From Adiantum capillus-veneris (taxonomy: Eukaryota > Streptophyta > Polypodiopsida > Polypodiales > Pteridaceae), in contig CM043959.1 in assembly GCA_014529385.2 (NCBI GenBank), positions 8,819,693 to 8,883,692 of the forward strand: 64,000 nt of DNA. Direction: 5' to 3'. Of the stretch, positions 11,470 through 21,399 are shown piece after piece (the first letter of the stretch is position 1; each line of letters opens with the position of its first letter). The notes under the pieces were generated by a model. That model was not told where the DNA came from. It ran no database searches and saw only the letters and a program-made list of their open reading frames with translations. A program made the position numbers and the translations under genes.

Positions 11470-11990
11470 TAGAAAAAGTGAGGCTAAATCAACTCCAAGA
11501 TCTGAGTGCAAGAGGATGAGGCGTGACTCACTGAGGCCTTTGGTAAGAATTTATGAAAACCTCTGGTCACTTGAAAAGTGTTTAATCATGATAGTGCCCT
11601 TGTGTACTTTATATTGGACATAATGATAATGCATAGAAATATGATATGACTTGTTATGTTGAACATAGTCTTTTGCAAGACTAATAGCGCTCTGGTTATC
11701 ATACCACAAGGGTGTGCTAGAAAGAGTATAATGACCAATATCAACCAGCATTTGTCAAAGCCAAATCATCTCACGAGATGTAAGTGATATGGAAATATAT
11801 TCAGACTTAGTCGTAGAAACTATAACACTGTGTTTTTTCTTACTGGTCCAAGAAAGAATACAATCATTTAGAAACAAGCAATTGCCACTAGTAGATCACA
11901 TAGAGAAATGTGAACTCGTCCAATCTACATTTGTGTAACCCAAAAGAGAGAGAATGAAGCTTTGTAAAATTCAACCTTTGAGGGTCGTGA
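11470..11990 (-). pseudogene. Ty1/copia RNase H fragment
   Basis: Minus-strand reading gives, in order, GYTNVDWTSS, a STSGNCLFLNDCILSW block, SEYISISLTSREMIWLCQML and PLWYDNQSAISLAKDYVQHN followed by an HYHYVQYKVHKGTI-type ending. This is the C-terminal copia RNase H, which degrades the RNA of the RNA-DNA hybrid. Stops interrupt it and no RT is present upstream, so it is a truncated relic. It is the intact-orientation counterpart of the rearranged copy at 48.9 kb. Confidence 0.75.
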
Positions 11991-12140
11991 GGATCCCTCT
12001 GAGCCTCGCCATCAAATTTCAACCTTTGACACAACAATTTTGAGCTAAGATTTCTCTCTCTCCCCATTTTGATATAAAAACATCAAAAGTTACATCTGTA
12101 AAAGAGGCTTGCACTCAATCATCATAATACGCATACAAAT

Positions 12141-12575
12141 TTGTGCCTATTTCCATTGTGTAGGCTCGTGAAATCATTCTCTACATCATTTTTTTTATCA
12201 ATCATCATCATATTCGTTCTCATATCATGTTTGTCATTTGTGGGAGTTTGTCTAGACATTGCAATCACTCCAATGCTCCTTGACAACAGACATCTAGCAC
12301 ACTATCTTTTCTCTAGGTCCTCTCTACCTGTCTCCTTGGGCTTTGGGGTTTCTTTTGCACTTTCTATACTATTGTTATTGGGTATCTGGGGGGGTCTTTG
12401 GGTCTTTGCCCTCTTTTCCTTTCTTGCCCATATATTTACCAGACACATAGGGTCGAGAGGAAGGGATTTACAACTTAGAGTGATTGAGAGGGGTGCATGT
12501 AATTGTGTGGCATCCATTGTTGCATCAAGGGAGGTAGCACTTTTATTAGAGATTGAATTTATTGAGTTTCTATGA
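12141..12575 (+). CDS. Unrecognised hydrophobic open frame, weak
   Basis: A 144-codon frame rich in Leu, Ile, Ser and Phe, with stretches such as SLGFGVSFALSILLLLGIWG that could be membrane segments. No family is recognised. The composition follows a pyrimidine-rich DNA stretch, and no paralogue occurs in the window. Probably chance, listed only because it is one of the longer isolated frames here. Confidence 0.12.
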   Translation: MCLFPLCRLVKSFSTSFFLSIIIIFVLISCLSFVGVCLDIAITPMLLDNRHLAHYLFSRSSLPVSLGFGVSFALSILLLLGIWGGLWVFALFSFLAHIFTRHIGSRGRDLQLRVIERGACNCVASIVASREVALLLEIEFIEFL

Positions 12576-12590
12576 TTCAACACAAGGGGA

Positions 12591-12640
12591 TATTGGTAGC
12601 TCACATGGCCTTAAGGGTGAATGCGTGGGTTCAATACCTG
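12591..12640 (+). other. tRNA-like Pol III promoter boxes, possible SINE head
   Basis: An A-box-like TGGTAGCTCACATGG at 12594-12608 is followed about 20 bp later by GGTTCAATACC at 12628-12638, whose core fits the B-box consensus GWTCRANNC. Box spacing is in the tRNA range. A proper cloverleaf could not be drawn and no flanking direct repeats were found, so a decayed SINE or tRNA relic is more likely than a functional tRNA. A weaker pair lies near 13090-13120. Confidence 0.35.
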
Positions 12641-12699
12641 TGCGGGACACATGGAGGAGGCTATGATTTTTGTGTAGGTAACTTGTAGATCCACGTGGA

Positions 12700-13430
12700 T
12701 AGATGAGGGCCATACATCCCTCAGCTTGTTTCGTGTTTCTTATGGACGTGGGAGAGAGTGCTAGGAATCATTATTGGTGAGTGCACTCTCAATTTGAGCC
12801 ATGAATTCATAAGAGCTCCAAGCACATTCCAGAAGGTACATAGTCAGTATACATCAAGATTTTAGACCTATCCAAAGGCATTGAACTTAAAGAGACCCAA
12901 TTCATCCTAATAAAACTCAACTAGAGTTGTCCCATTTTTATCAATTTCACGCCAAAAAAAAACCCTAAACTTGGTAAATCTAGAGATATGTGTACACCCT
13001 GACATGTATGAGAGGTATGCTCTAAACCATTTGAGAATGCATGGTAATGCTAGAATCCATCCACATAGAGCATGAAACAAACACATAGATGACTCATAGG
13101 ACGGGTTGAGACCCAGACAAACGAGTTCAATCCATGTCACCAATTTTTTTATTGTTTAGTTTCCAACAGCTTGGCTATGATGTTTTTAACCTACCTATCA
13201 AGTCTCACTTGACCTGGATATGATTTGACCAACAAACAATCATTTTTACCATTTTAGTGAATGAAAACCCTAGATTAATGAGCCTAATTTGTAATCCAGT
13301 GCTCCATTTGCCACCAATCTCGATACACGAGCTCTAAGCACCATCTAGAAAATAGACGTGTATTCCAATGTCAAAAACTGAGCCCAGAGCATGAGCAAGG
13401 TAGTATTGTTGTTTTTGAAAGAAGACTCAA
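12700..13430. other. No gene seen
   Basis: Mixed-composition DNA with no recognisable transposon domain on either strand. A B-box-like GAGTTCAATCC near 13110 is the only motif noted, and it is weak. Confidence 0.4.
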
Positions 13431-13431
13431 A

Positions 13432-14700
13432 GTGAGCACAACACTCTACAAACAATCACTGCAACATAATGTGACATCAAGGGATGCCTCTCCCACTTTC
13501 AAAATCATAAGGCAACAACTACAGAAAGATAAGGAAGAGTCGTTGAGCCTAGATATGATGTGGAGAAGGGAGATGTTTGATACTAGGATACTTGAAGGGA
13601 AACTTCCCATTACAATTCATGAGAGCCAAGGATAGTATGAGAGTGTTTCTATTGCTTTCTCAAGGATGTTGCAGACATACGATGCCCTTAGTTCTCTGGG
13701 TGTTGATGGGGTTCAATTTCTTGTTGTAGGTATCACTAAGAGCTATGTTGCTCTTGCGGATTGGGGGGCATTGCAACTATGGTAGGAGCTACAATGTTTG
13801 CAAGCTCAGCATGCATGTAAGGCTTATGCAGGGGCTCTAACAACATCTATACATGACATGAATTCTATACATGCATTGGCCTTCTTTGACACTCGAGATG
13901 TGCAAGGAGCTTGGGGTCACAGTATCAGCTCATAGTTATGAGGATGTGATTGGTGTAACAATTATTCTGCATCTTTGATATGTCCTAACATGGGGAAGGC
14001 AAAAATCGCTTATGAAGAAGAAGAGAGGTTTAACGTTATAAGAAGCTATACCAAGAGACCTCAAAGATCTATCCATTATCTCAAGACCTCTTAACCAAGA
14101 GGCAAATGACATAACGAATTTTCTTATGGAGATTGGTGCTTGAGCCTCGCCAAGTTGAATCTTTCTAAATCAACTGAACTAACAAAGTCATGCATGTTTC
14201 CTCAAATGCTCAACTCTGAATTTTCAAAAAACAGTTCTAGTTTCACTGAGCAGGATGTTAAAGATATTTCTATGATAATAATGCATGTTGTATAGGAAAT
14301 AGAAGAGGCATCACTGACAAGTATACCAAATGCTATCTGGGCTAGTTCTAAATCCTATGCAAAAGGAGGGTCATTAGAGGCATTTGTACAACACTTAAAG
14401 TGCACTATGAAAATGGATATGGAAGCCATGGAAATAGGTGGTGATGAGTCACTTGCAAGAATGCTATCATTTCAATTAAATCAAGAGATATTGGGATTTT
14501 TTCCTAGAATGAATTCTAGTCAAGTTTTATTGTGTGGCAATATATAATCCAATGGAGTTATGGTGGGCTTTGGAAAAGAGACGAGTCTCTTTGTACAAGC
14601 ATGCTCTAAAGGGTTTTATAAAATTCCTCTAGCCTATTTAATTGTGAGGAATACAAGCAAGATGGGATATCAAAGGGAGAGAAGAAACTTAGAGCATGAA
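13432..14700 (+). pseudogene. Decayed coding-like sequence of unknown family
   Basis: Long stretches read as protein-like sequence broken by stops. Examples are IAFSRMLQTYDALSSLGVDG and ALTTSIHDMNSIHALAFFD (about 13640-13900), then NAIWASSKSYAKGGSLEAFV and MEAMEIGGDESLARMLSFQL (about 14320-14490). I recognise no domain. It lies about 300 bp upstream of a copia GAG-pre-integrase fragment on the same strand, so it could be a divergent gag or a disrupted host gene. The 3' part is duplicated locally. Confidence 0.3.
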
Positions 14701-14912
14701 TGAATTTTTTCCTAGAATGAATTCTAGTCAAGTTTTATTGTGTGTTAATAATTTGATGGAGTTATGGTGGGCTTTCGAAAAGTGGGGGGTCTCTTTGTAC
14801 GAGCATGCTCTAAAGGGATTTATAAAATACCTGTAGCCTATCAAATTGTGAGGAATAGAGGCAAGATGAGATATCAAAGGTAGAAAAGAAACTTAGAATA
14901 CAAACACCTTGC
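14495..14912. repeat. 208-bp tandem duplication
   Basis: The block TTCCTAGAATGAATTCTAG at 14501 recurs at 14709, a period of 208 bp. The following GAGTTATGGTGGGCTTT and AAACTTAGA blocks repeat at the same spacing. The two units differ by roughly one base in ten, so the duplication is old. It sits in the decayed coding-like stretch. Confidence 0.8.
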
Positions 14913-14989
14913 ATGCCAGATTCAAGTCTACCTTAGAGACAACCATAGCCTCAGTGCAGTAGGGATCAAACAGATCTACATGCCATCTT

Positions 14990-15520
14990 AGCTAGTGGGA
15001 CTTCTGTCATCATTTGTGACATCTATCACATACCAGGCCTTAGTCAACATATCCTTTCACTTACTACAGACATATCTACAAGGTCCTCCATTGAGTTTTT
15101 CCATGACTTCTATGTCACACTTCAAACTCCCTAGTGGAAAATTTGAAATCCTCAAGCTCCCTTTAAAGAATCGCTTGTATCTGATTCCAATCACCGAATC
15201 TGGCCATGTTGCTATGGTATATTTGACTTCAATTATCTCTCTACACTTAACCACAACAACATCTAACCCTCATGAGGCATTACAAGCTTGGGCATATCAA
15301 TGGTCCCACACTCCATCTCGTGGCCAATAATCAACTATGCTTATGCCTAACACCAAACATGTCACCTATTGATATGTGTGAAGGTCGCGTCTTGGGTACA
15401 ACAAGTCACAAGTCCTTCCATCGATACACGACACAAACTTATCATCTGAGTCAACTGGTCCATAGTAAGTTATGTGAACCCATGGAGTCGTTATAGTAGA
15501 TTTAGGTGTTCTTGTGGAGA
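14990..15520 (+). pseudogene. Ty1/copia GAG-pre-integrase/integrase start fragment
   Basis: One frame reads HFKLPSGKFEILKLPLKNRL; after a frame change at about 15270 it reads HYKLGHINGPTL, then MCEGRVLGTTSHKSF and LVHSKLCEPMESL. These correspond to the copia pre-integrase pattern (RLGH.N...L, C..C..GK, LVHSDLCGPM). Stops and a frameshift make it a relic. Integrase catalytic blocks are not seen after 15520, so the element was truncated or replaced there. Confidence 0.7.
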
Positions 15521-15718
15521 TTGATCACTGCCTCTCTTCCTTGTGGTGAGCTGTTGTTGAAAAAAGGCATCTCCAATGGTAGATGCCCAGCTTGTCAAGC
15601 CAGGGAGACTATCAAACATACTTTTTCGAACTACAAAAATGTAAGGGACTAGTGGTTTTATATAATTCAGCATATACAGCCTTGAATTCCTGTCAAGCTG
15701 TCTGTCTTTACTTTTGAA

Positions 15719-15976
15719 TTGTGTTGCAAACTCCCCGATGCAGCCTTAGATTTTTGTATGCAGTCACTCAGAGTTTTTCTCTTGTTATTTATTTGGAATG
15801 CCAGGAATTATTCTTGCTTTGAAAAAGTCTCCCTATGCAAGGTCACTATACATTGGGAAATTATCCCAAAAAAAATGTGGGAAGACTATGTCAGTATCTC
15901 AAACGACAAGTTGGGAGATAACTTTATACTAGTTATGAGGTTATTATGGACCCAAAAAAGACTTCATGTAATGTAA
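15719..15976 (+). pseudogene. Possible LINE ORF2 C-terminal tail
   Basis: An 85-codon frame contains LLLFIWNARNYSCFEKVSL and IPKKMWEDYVSI. This resembles the tryptophan-rich C-terminus of plant LINE ORF2, where a 'W..RN...F' pattern is common. A (GA)n tract follows at 16004. No RT is found upstream, so the identification is tentative. Confidence 0.3.
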
Positions 15977-16000
15977 AGTAATGTAAATACACATATCAAC

Positions 16001-16003
<3 letters not shown>

Positions 16004-16050
<47 letters not shown>
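16004..16050. repeat. (GA)n microsatellite
   Basis: An uninterrupted GA dinucleotide run of about 47 bp. Confidence 0.95.
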
Positions 16051-16053
<3 letters not shown>

Positions 16054-16433
16054 CTATTGAAGCTTCCTTGCATTCCTAGGTTTAAAATCTACTCTCAAGA
16101 CTCTAATTTTGACTCTTATAAACTCTATACAGCATACCACGAGACCTTGGTGTTCAACAACCAGCTACTCTACACAAACTCAAGGGCAACATTTTGATGC
16201 CTTAAAGAACCTTGAATACAAGGAGATACATTAGTAAGCCTATCCTTTACAAAGCGTGCAGAAAAACAACAAAAATTTCAATGGCAGCAGAAACTGAAGA
16301 TATAAATGATGTACGTAATACAAGCAGTTGAGAGTGTGATGTAGTGTCAAGAGTGCAGGCCGGTGGTTGTTGCAAAGATTCACTGTTTGGCTTCTAGATG
16401 TTCATCTGCTTCAGCATCAGTGCATTCCTCAAA

Positions 16434-16436
<3 letters not shown>

Positions 16437-16483
<47 letters not shown>

Positions 16484-16489
16484 CTATCT
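16437..16489. repeat. Compound (TC)n(TATC)n microsatellite
   Basis: About 28 bp of CT dinucleotides pass directly into six to seven TATC units. Open frames across it translate to SLSLSL/YLSIYL and are artefacts. Confidence 0.95.
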
Positions 16490-16904
16490 CTTCGTCTCTA
16501 TCAAGAGCTTCACATCTTAAAATTGAGCATTTTCAACTCATGCACCATTTTTTTGTGGCTACTATTGAATTCTTAAAATCAAGCCTCTTCAACTCATGTG
16601 CCATTATTTTTAGGGCTACTACTGACTTCTCATGCAACTTTGGAACTTGAACTCTTAGACCTATGTCACACACGGACACGGACATAGTGTACATAGATCC
16701 TGGTTTGTATTGTGAATTTCCCAATACTCACTTGATCATTGGCAGCAACTCCTCCATGACTACCTCAACCTCCTATAAGACACCTCTTTGAGAGCAACCC
16801 TACTTGCTTTGGTTTACATTAAATGTTGGCTTGCTTGCTATCGTGGCCAAGAACCCATAGCCGATTGTTAGTAAAATGCAGAATTAGAATTTTTTCATAT
16901 TGAT

Positions 16905-18610
16905 CGTTTGTTATTGAGATGGTTATTATTCCATGGATTTGCTCCATGATGCCATGATGTGTTTCCATGATGATCACAAGTTGTTCGTACTAATAGTTTC
17001 ATTGTTGATATGGTTATAATTCCATGGAGTTGTTCCATGATACCATGATGCGTTCCCATGATGATTAAAAGTAGTCTATACTGATCGTTCAATTTATTGA
17101 TATTGATATGGTTATTATTCCATGGAGTTGTTCATGATGCCATGATGTGTTTCCACGATGATTAAAAGTCATTTGTAGTAGTGATCGTTCATTTTATTGA
17201 TATGGTTATTATTCCGTAGAGTTGTTTTGTGATAGCATGACGTATTTTCATGGTGATTAGAACTTGTTCGTATTGGTGATTCATGACTGACATGATTTTG
17301 ATTTATAGAGTTGTCTCATGATGCCATGATACATTTTCATGATGATTAAAAATCATTCGTATTGATCGTATTTCTTTGAGATGATTATTCTTCCATGGAG
17401 CTGTTCCATGATGCCGTGATGCTTTTCCATGATGATTAGAAGTTGTTTTCATTGATCTTTCCTCACTAATATGATTATTATTTGATAGATTTTTTTCATG
17501 ATTGCATGATATGTTTTCATGATTAGAAGTCATTTATATTGATCGTTCATTATTGAGATGATTATTATTCCATGAAGTTGTTTCATGATATCATGATGCA
17601 TTTTCATGGTGATTATAAATCATTCGTACAAATCATTTCTCATTGAGATGGTTATTCTTTTATGGAGTTATTCCATGATATCATTATATATTTCCATGGT
17701 GATTATAAGTTGTTTGTATGTATCATCTGTTACTAAGATGGTTATTCATTTATAGAGTTGTTCCATAATACCATGATGTGTTTTCATGGTCATTTATTTA
17801 CTGAGATAGTTATTATTTTATGGAGTTGTTCCATGAGACATGGTGTTTTTTCATAATGACTATAAGTCTTTTGTATAGAGCGTTTTCTAGTGAGATGATT
17901 ATTATTCCATGGAGTTGTTCCACAATACCAATGCAATTTTATGATGATTCCAAATTGCTTGTACTGATTGTTTCTTATTGAGATGCTTTATTTTTTTGTA
18001 GCATTGTTTTTATGGATGACTCAGTATAATTGAGATGTTTTTTGTTAGATATATCCTTTGAATACGTTGGTTTCATTACATGATGATTCATTATGATTGA
18101 AATAATTATTGTTACATGAAGTCAATTCATTATACCATGTTGTTGTTTTATGTTCATTTGTAATGTTTAATATGACCATTTTATGATGTCATGATAGTGT
18201 TTCATGATATTTTATTATGTTTATTACCGTAGCTTTTTCATAATGATTCATGATGATGTCATGTTACTATTTCACACTGACTCACAATGATTTGTATACT
18301 TGTTGCATGATGTCCTAGCACTCTTTCTCATGATGTATATTTGTTATGATGGAAAGAGTGATGCCATGGTACCTTTCCATGATAATTTGTGATGATTGAA
18401 ATGATTATTATTTTATGGCTTTGCTTTATTATGCCATGATATTAGTTCATGTTCATTTGTAATGATTGAAATGATCATTTCATGAGGTCATGATATTGTT
18501 TTACTATATTATTTATTTGTAATGATTGTTTCATGATGTCATGATATTATTTCATGATATTTTTATATGTCTACTGTTTATTTCTTCATAGATTATCTCC
18601 ATGACGTCGT
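16905..18610. repeat. Degenerate minisatellite, about 90-bp period
   Basis: A GAGATGGTTATTATTCCATGG-type block recurs at about 16917, 17007, 17105, 17199, 17289, 17378, 17468, 17555, 17645, 17735, 17803, 17892 and 17980. Most intervals are 87-98 bp; one shortened interval is 68 bp. Each unit also carries CCATGATG/TCATGATG motifs and a GATCGTTC-like block. After about 18000 the periodicity blurs into CATGAT-rich DNA ending near 18610. No open frame is maintained. It lies immediately left of CACTA element A, where that element's missing terminus would be expected. Confidence 0.85.
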
Positions 18611-18963
18611 TCCATGGTGATTTATTTCGCATCAAGAAAAACTACATTGAATAGAGTCCATACAAATAAGAGATCCCCATGGTAAAATTTGAGTATCGGC
18701 TTTGTACATATATGCACATGTTGCATGTATTTCATGTTAATTAGATTTAATAATATATACATGGATTTAATCTTGATTTAATATATTTTGTGTATTGAAG
18801 TATTACAAATCATCTCCAAATACAATATGTTACAAAAAGCCGTATACCCGTCATCTCATTATACATGCTATGAGAAAAGGAAACTAATGCTATGTAGCTA
18901 CGGCTAGACTGATGTCATCTAATCAAACGTCTCATCGCATCCAAGTGGAGTATCTGTCGGATT

Positions 18964-19972
18964 CTACATTAAAAAACAATAAGACTTTCTGTAAGTATAA
19001 ACATATAATTTACAAAACAATACAACCAATGGAATATAGCAAACCCTAATACTAACCATGCCACCGTGAGAACTCAGAATGTCCATCACGGCATTTAAGC
19101 CCTTTTTACCTGCGTACTCGGGCTCGTAGAATGTGGGGTCACGTCCTATCATCAACCATTGTTCAAAACATACAAACAATCCATTATGTTAGAATTTAAA
19201 AATACAAATAGATGTAACTACCAAACCTAAAGAGCAATGCAGAAACACATACAAAATCAGTCTCAAATGATTCCCACCCGTCGCTCCCCAAGTGGTGCGA
19301 GCTCCCTCCCTCTACTCACGCTTTGACTGCCTCCTTTTGTTGCTTCCACTTGTCAGGATTCTCACGCACTACTCGCTTTGAATTCTTCCAATCTTCTTTG
19401 GCCAGCCAATCTGGTCTGTTCCACCCATGCTTTATTGCTTTTTGTACTTCAGAACACCTGTGCTTGCATTAGTCGCACATTCGAACCTTCATCAATTCTT
19501 GATTAAAGCGCTCATCCCAACTTGACAACGAGAAACTTGTCATGCAGCATGCTAATGACTTTGTCTTAAAGTCACTTGGCACTTCACTCCAGGTGTTTAG
19601 TATGTAGTGTCTAAACACCTGAGAACAAAGACCACGCATGCGGGAGATCACCTTCTTGCCTTCATCATCCAAGATGATGCTGCAACTGATGTTGACGGAG
19701 TACGGCAAGCCCTCTCGCCTCTGACGTGTGAAACTGGGTCTCTTGTTAGGGGTCTCTAGTGGTGTGTCGATGGGGTTACAGATGTCAGGTGTCTCCGTTG
19801 GAGTCTGGGCCCCAAAGCGAGGAGTGTCGACTGGGGTGACTCCCAAATGCTCCAAAACAGAGGGAGATGCTGAAGGAGTAGAACGACATGATGGTGCTCT
19901 AGAGCGATGATGATCCTTGTACCACCTCCTCTGCTGGGGTGACAAAGAAGAAAGAAACTCATCATTCTCCAT
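18964..19972 (-). pseudogene. TnpA-like gene of CACTA element A
   Basis: A plausible ATG at 19970-19972 starts MENDEFLSSLSPQQRRW, followed by a Ser/Thr/Pro-rich stretch (TPVDTPRFGAQTPTETPD) and a conserved block KKVISRMRGLCSQVFRHYIL. After a stop near 19470 the sequence continues with HGWNRPDWLAKEDWKN and ENPDKWKQQKEA. A last exon-like piece reads GRDPTFYEPEYAGKKGLNA (about 19080-19160). This pattern fits plant CACTA second-gene products (Ptta/En-Spm 'plant transposase' type), thought to bind the element's subterminal repeats. The stop before the tryptophan-rich part disables it. Confidence 0.7.
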
Positions 19973-20153
19973 AGCCACATTAAATGCAAGAACATTTAAT
20001 CTTAATATTGAATGGAGAAGAAAACATGGACAAGTAGAGGGAGAGAGAGAGAGAGAGAGAGGACTCATAAAAGGAGAGGGATTCCTATGTAGTGAGATTC
20101 CTGTGAAGTTCTTGTGAATTTATCTCTCGCGTGAATTCTACGTATCTTGTAAA

Positions 20154-20418
20154 AGCACTACGCTCCGAGTGCAATGGAGACTAAGACTGCAATCGCGAAG
20201 GAGGTGATCTGTCTATGTTCATAGATGTTGCTCGCCCCTCCACTAGATCTAGTTGATCGGGTGAAAGAGACTCTAAGAAGCAGCAGTAGTGCTTCTTAGC
20301 GTCTCTTTCATCCGATCAACTAGATATAGTGGAGGGACGAGCACAATTTATGAGCAGAGATCGATCACCTCCTGCAGGATTTCAACCTCAATCTCCATCG
20401 CATTCAGAGTGCAGTGCT
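20154..20418. repeat. Long inverted repeat (two 129-nt arms, 7-nt loop)
   Basis: Left arm 20154-20282 and right arm 20290-20418 are reverse complements, separated by GCAGTAG. By hand alignment the inner 54 positions have 4 mismatches and the outer 75 have about 20, with no gaps. Most differences are transitions. A transcript would form a long near-continuous hairpin. It lies between the two genes of CACTA element A, in a stretch of about 450 bp that element B lacks. It could be a fold-back element, a small-RNA precursor or an inverted duplication. Confidence 0.9.
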
Positions 20419-20639
20419 CATTGACATATCAGATTTTCACCACACATCGAGGAGTGTCCCTGCTTGTGAGAACATACTTGGAGCATACATACCTGGAGTG
20501 GACAGAATGACGATTAAACACAATTTAAATTTCTCGAGTATAGCATATAGACAGAAATGGACAAAAAGCCACATGAATACAATATATATTATAAAACAGA
20601 GCAAAATTGTTCAAATACAATGTTTATGGCTTTAAGAGG

Positions 20640-21360
20640 TCTCTCTCTCATCCTCGCATAGCTCAGCATAACTCCCTATATCTATATAGAGATCTCCGTT
20701 TAGGCAGATGTCCTCCGTTTCATTTTGTAGATTCTATGCATGCATCCCATAGAGAGTAGCAGCTTGATGCTCGTGTGGCACCAGCTCAACTGAGCATCTT
20801 CTTCAATATCCTGCATTGATGCCGTTGTGATTGGCACATGGTAGCCCTCATACGTCCGTGCACTACGAGGGGCTACCTCTATGACGTACCACCAGTTTGA
20901 TGCAGACTTTGTAGGATGAAATATCACATGCCAGAGCCACATAACTTACATGAGAGCTTCCAAGCACATAACTTCTAAAATTGGATGTTAACTATTTACA
21001 TGCTTACTTGTTCACAATGCTCCGGTAGTACAAAAGTGTCTCTTAGGTCGATCCATCTTTTAGTTGAATCCACCTCAAGGAAACCAGACTCTCCTCTACT
21101 CACAGTAGAGTTGCAACCCTCCATGTTTATCTTGAACCATTGCATGTCGAACAAGTCGACAAAAGTACCTCTTTAATCGATCCTCAAAATCTCTTGTAGC
21201 GTGCCGAAGTAAGTGAGTTCCACCACCACAGGATCTACATCAGAGGACTGTCGTTGACTAGACTGTTCAAATTTTTCCATGATTCCACAATCTTTAGTAA
21301 AATGCTTTGTGTCGATCCGTTCCACCCTAAAACGTCGACCTTTACACCATGTTGTTGTGT
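20640..21360 (-). pseudogene. DUF4216-type 3' part of tnp2 gene, CACTA A
   Basis: Minus-strand pieces parallel those of element B. One contains WLWHVIFHPTKSASNWWYVI and EVAPRSARTYEGYHVP; the preceding exon-like piece (about 21000-21330) reads TYFGTLQEILRID with stops. This is the DUF4216 segment often found at the C-terminus of CACTA transposase polyproteins; its role is unknown. Exon boundaries look the same as in B. Confidence 0.65.
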
Positions 21361-21399
21361 ATGACTTATACTACAACCATCAAATATTATGAGTGGCCG

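Noticed and set aside
16905-18610. Regularly spaced repeats as a CRISPR array
   Set aside because: Repeats are degenerate, contiguous and about 90 bp without unique spacers; the window is eukaryotic.
18610-18826. Left CACTA terminus of element A
   Set aside because: No CACTACAAGAGG-like end or GCGTCGCTAT array was found between the minisatellite and the first homology to B.
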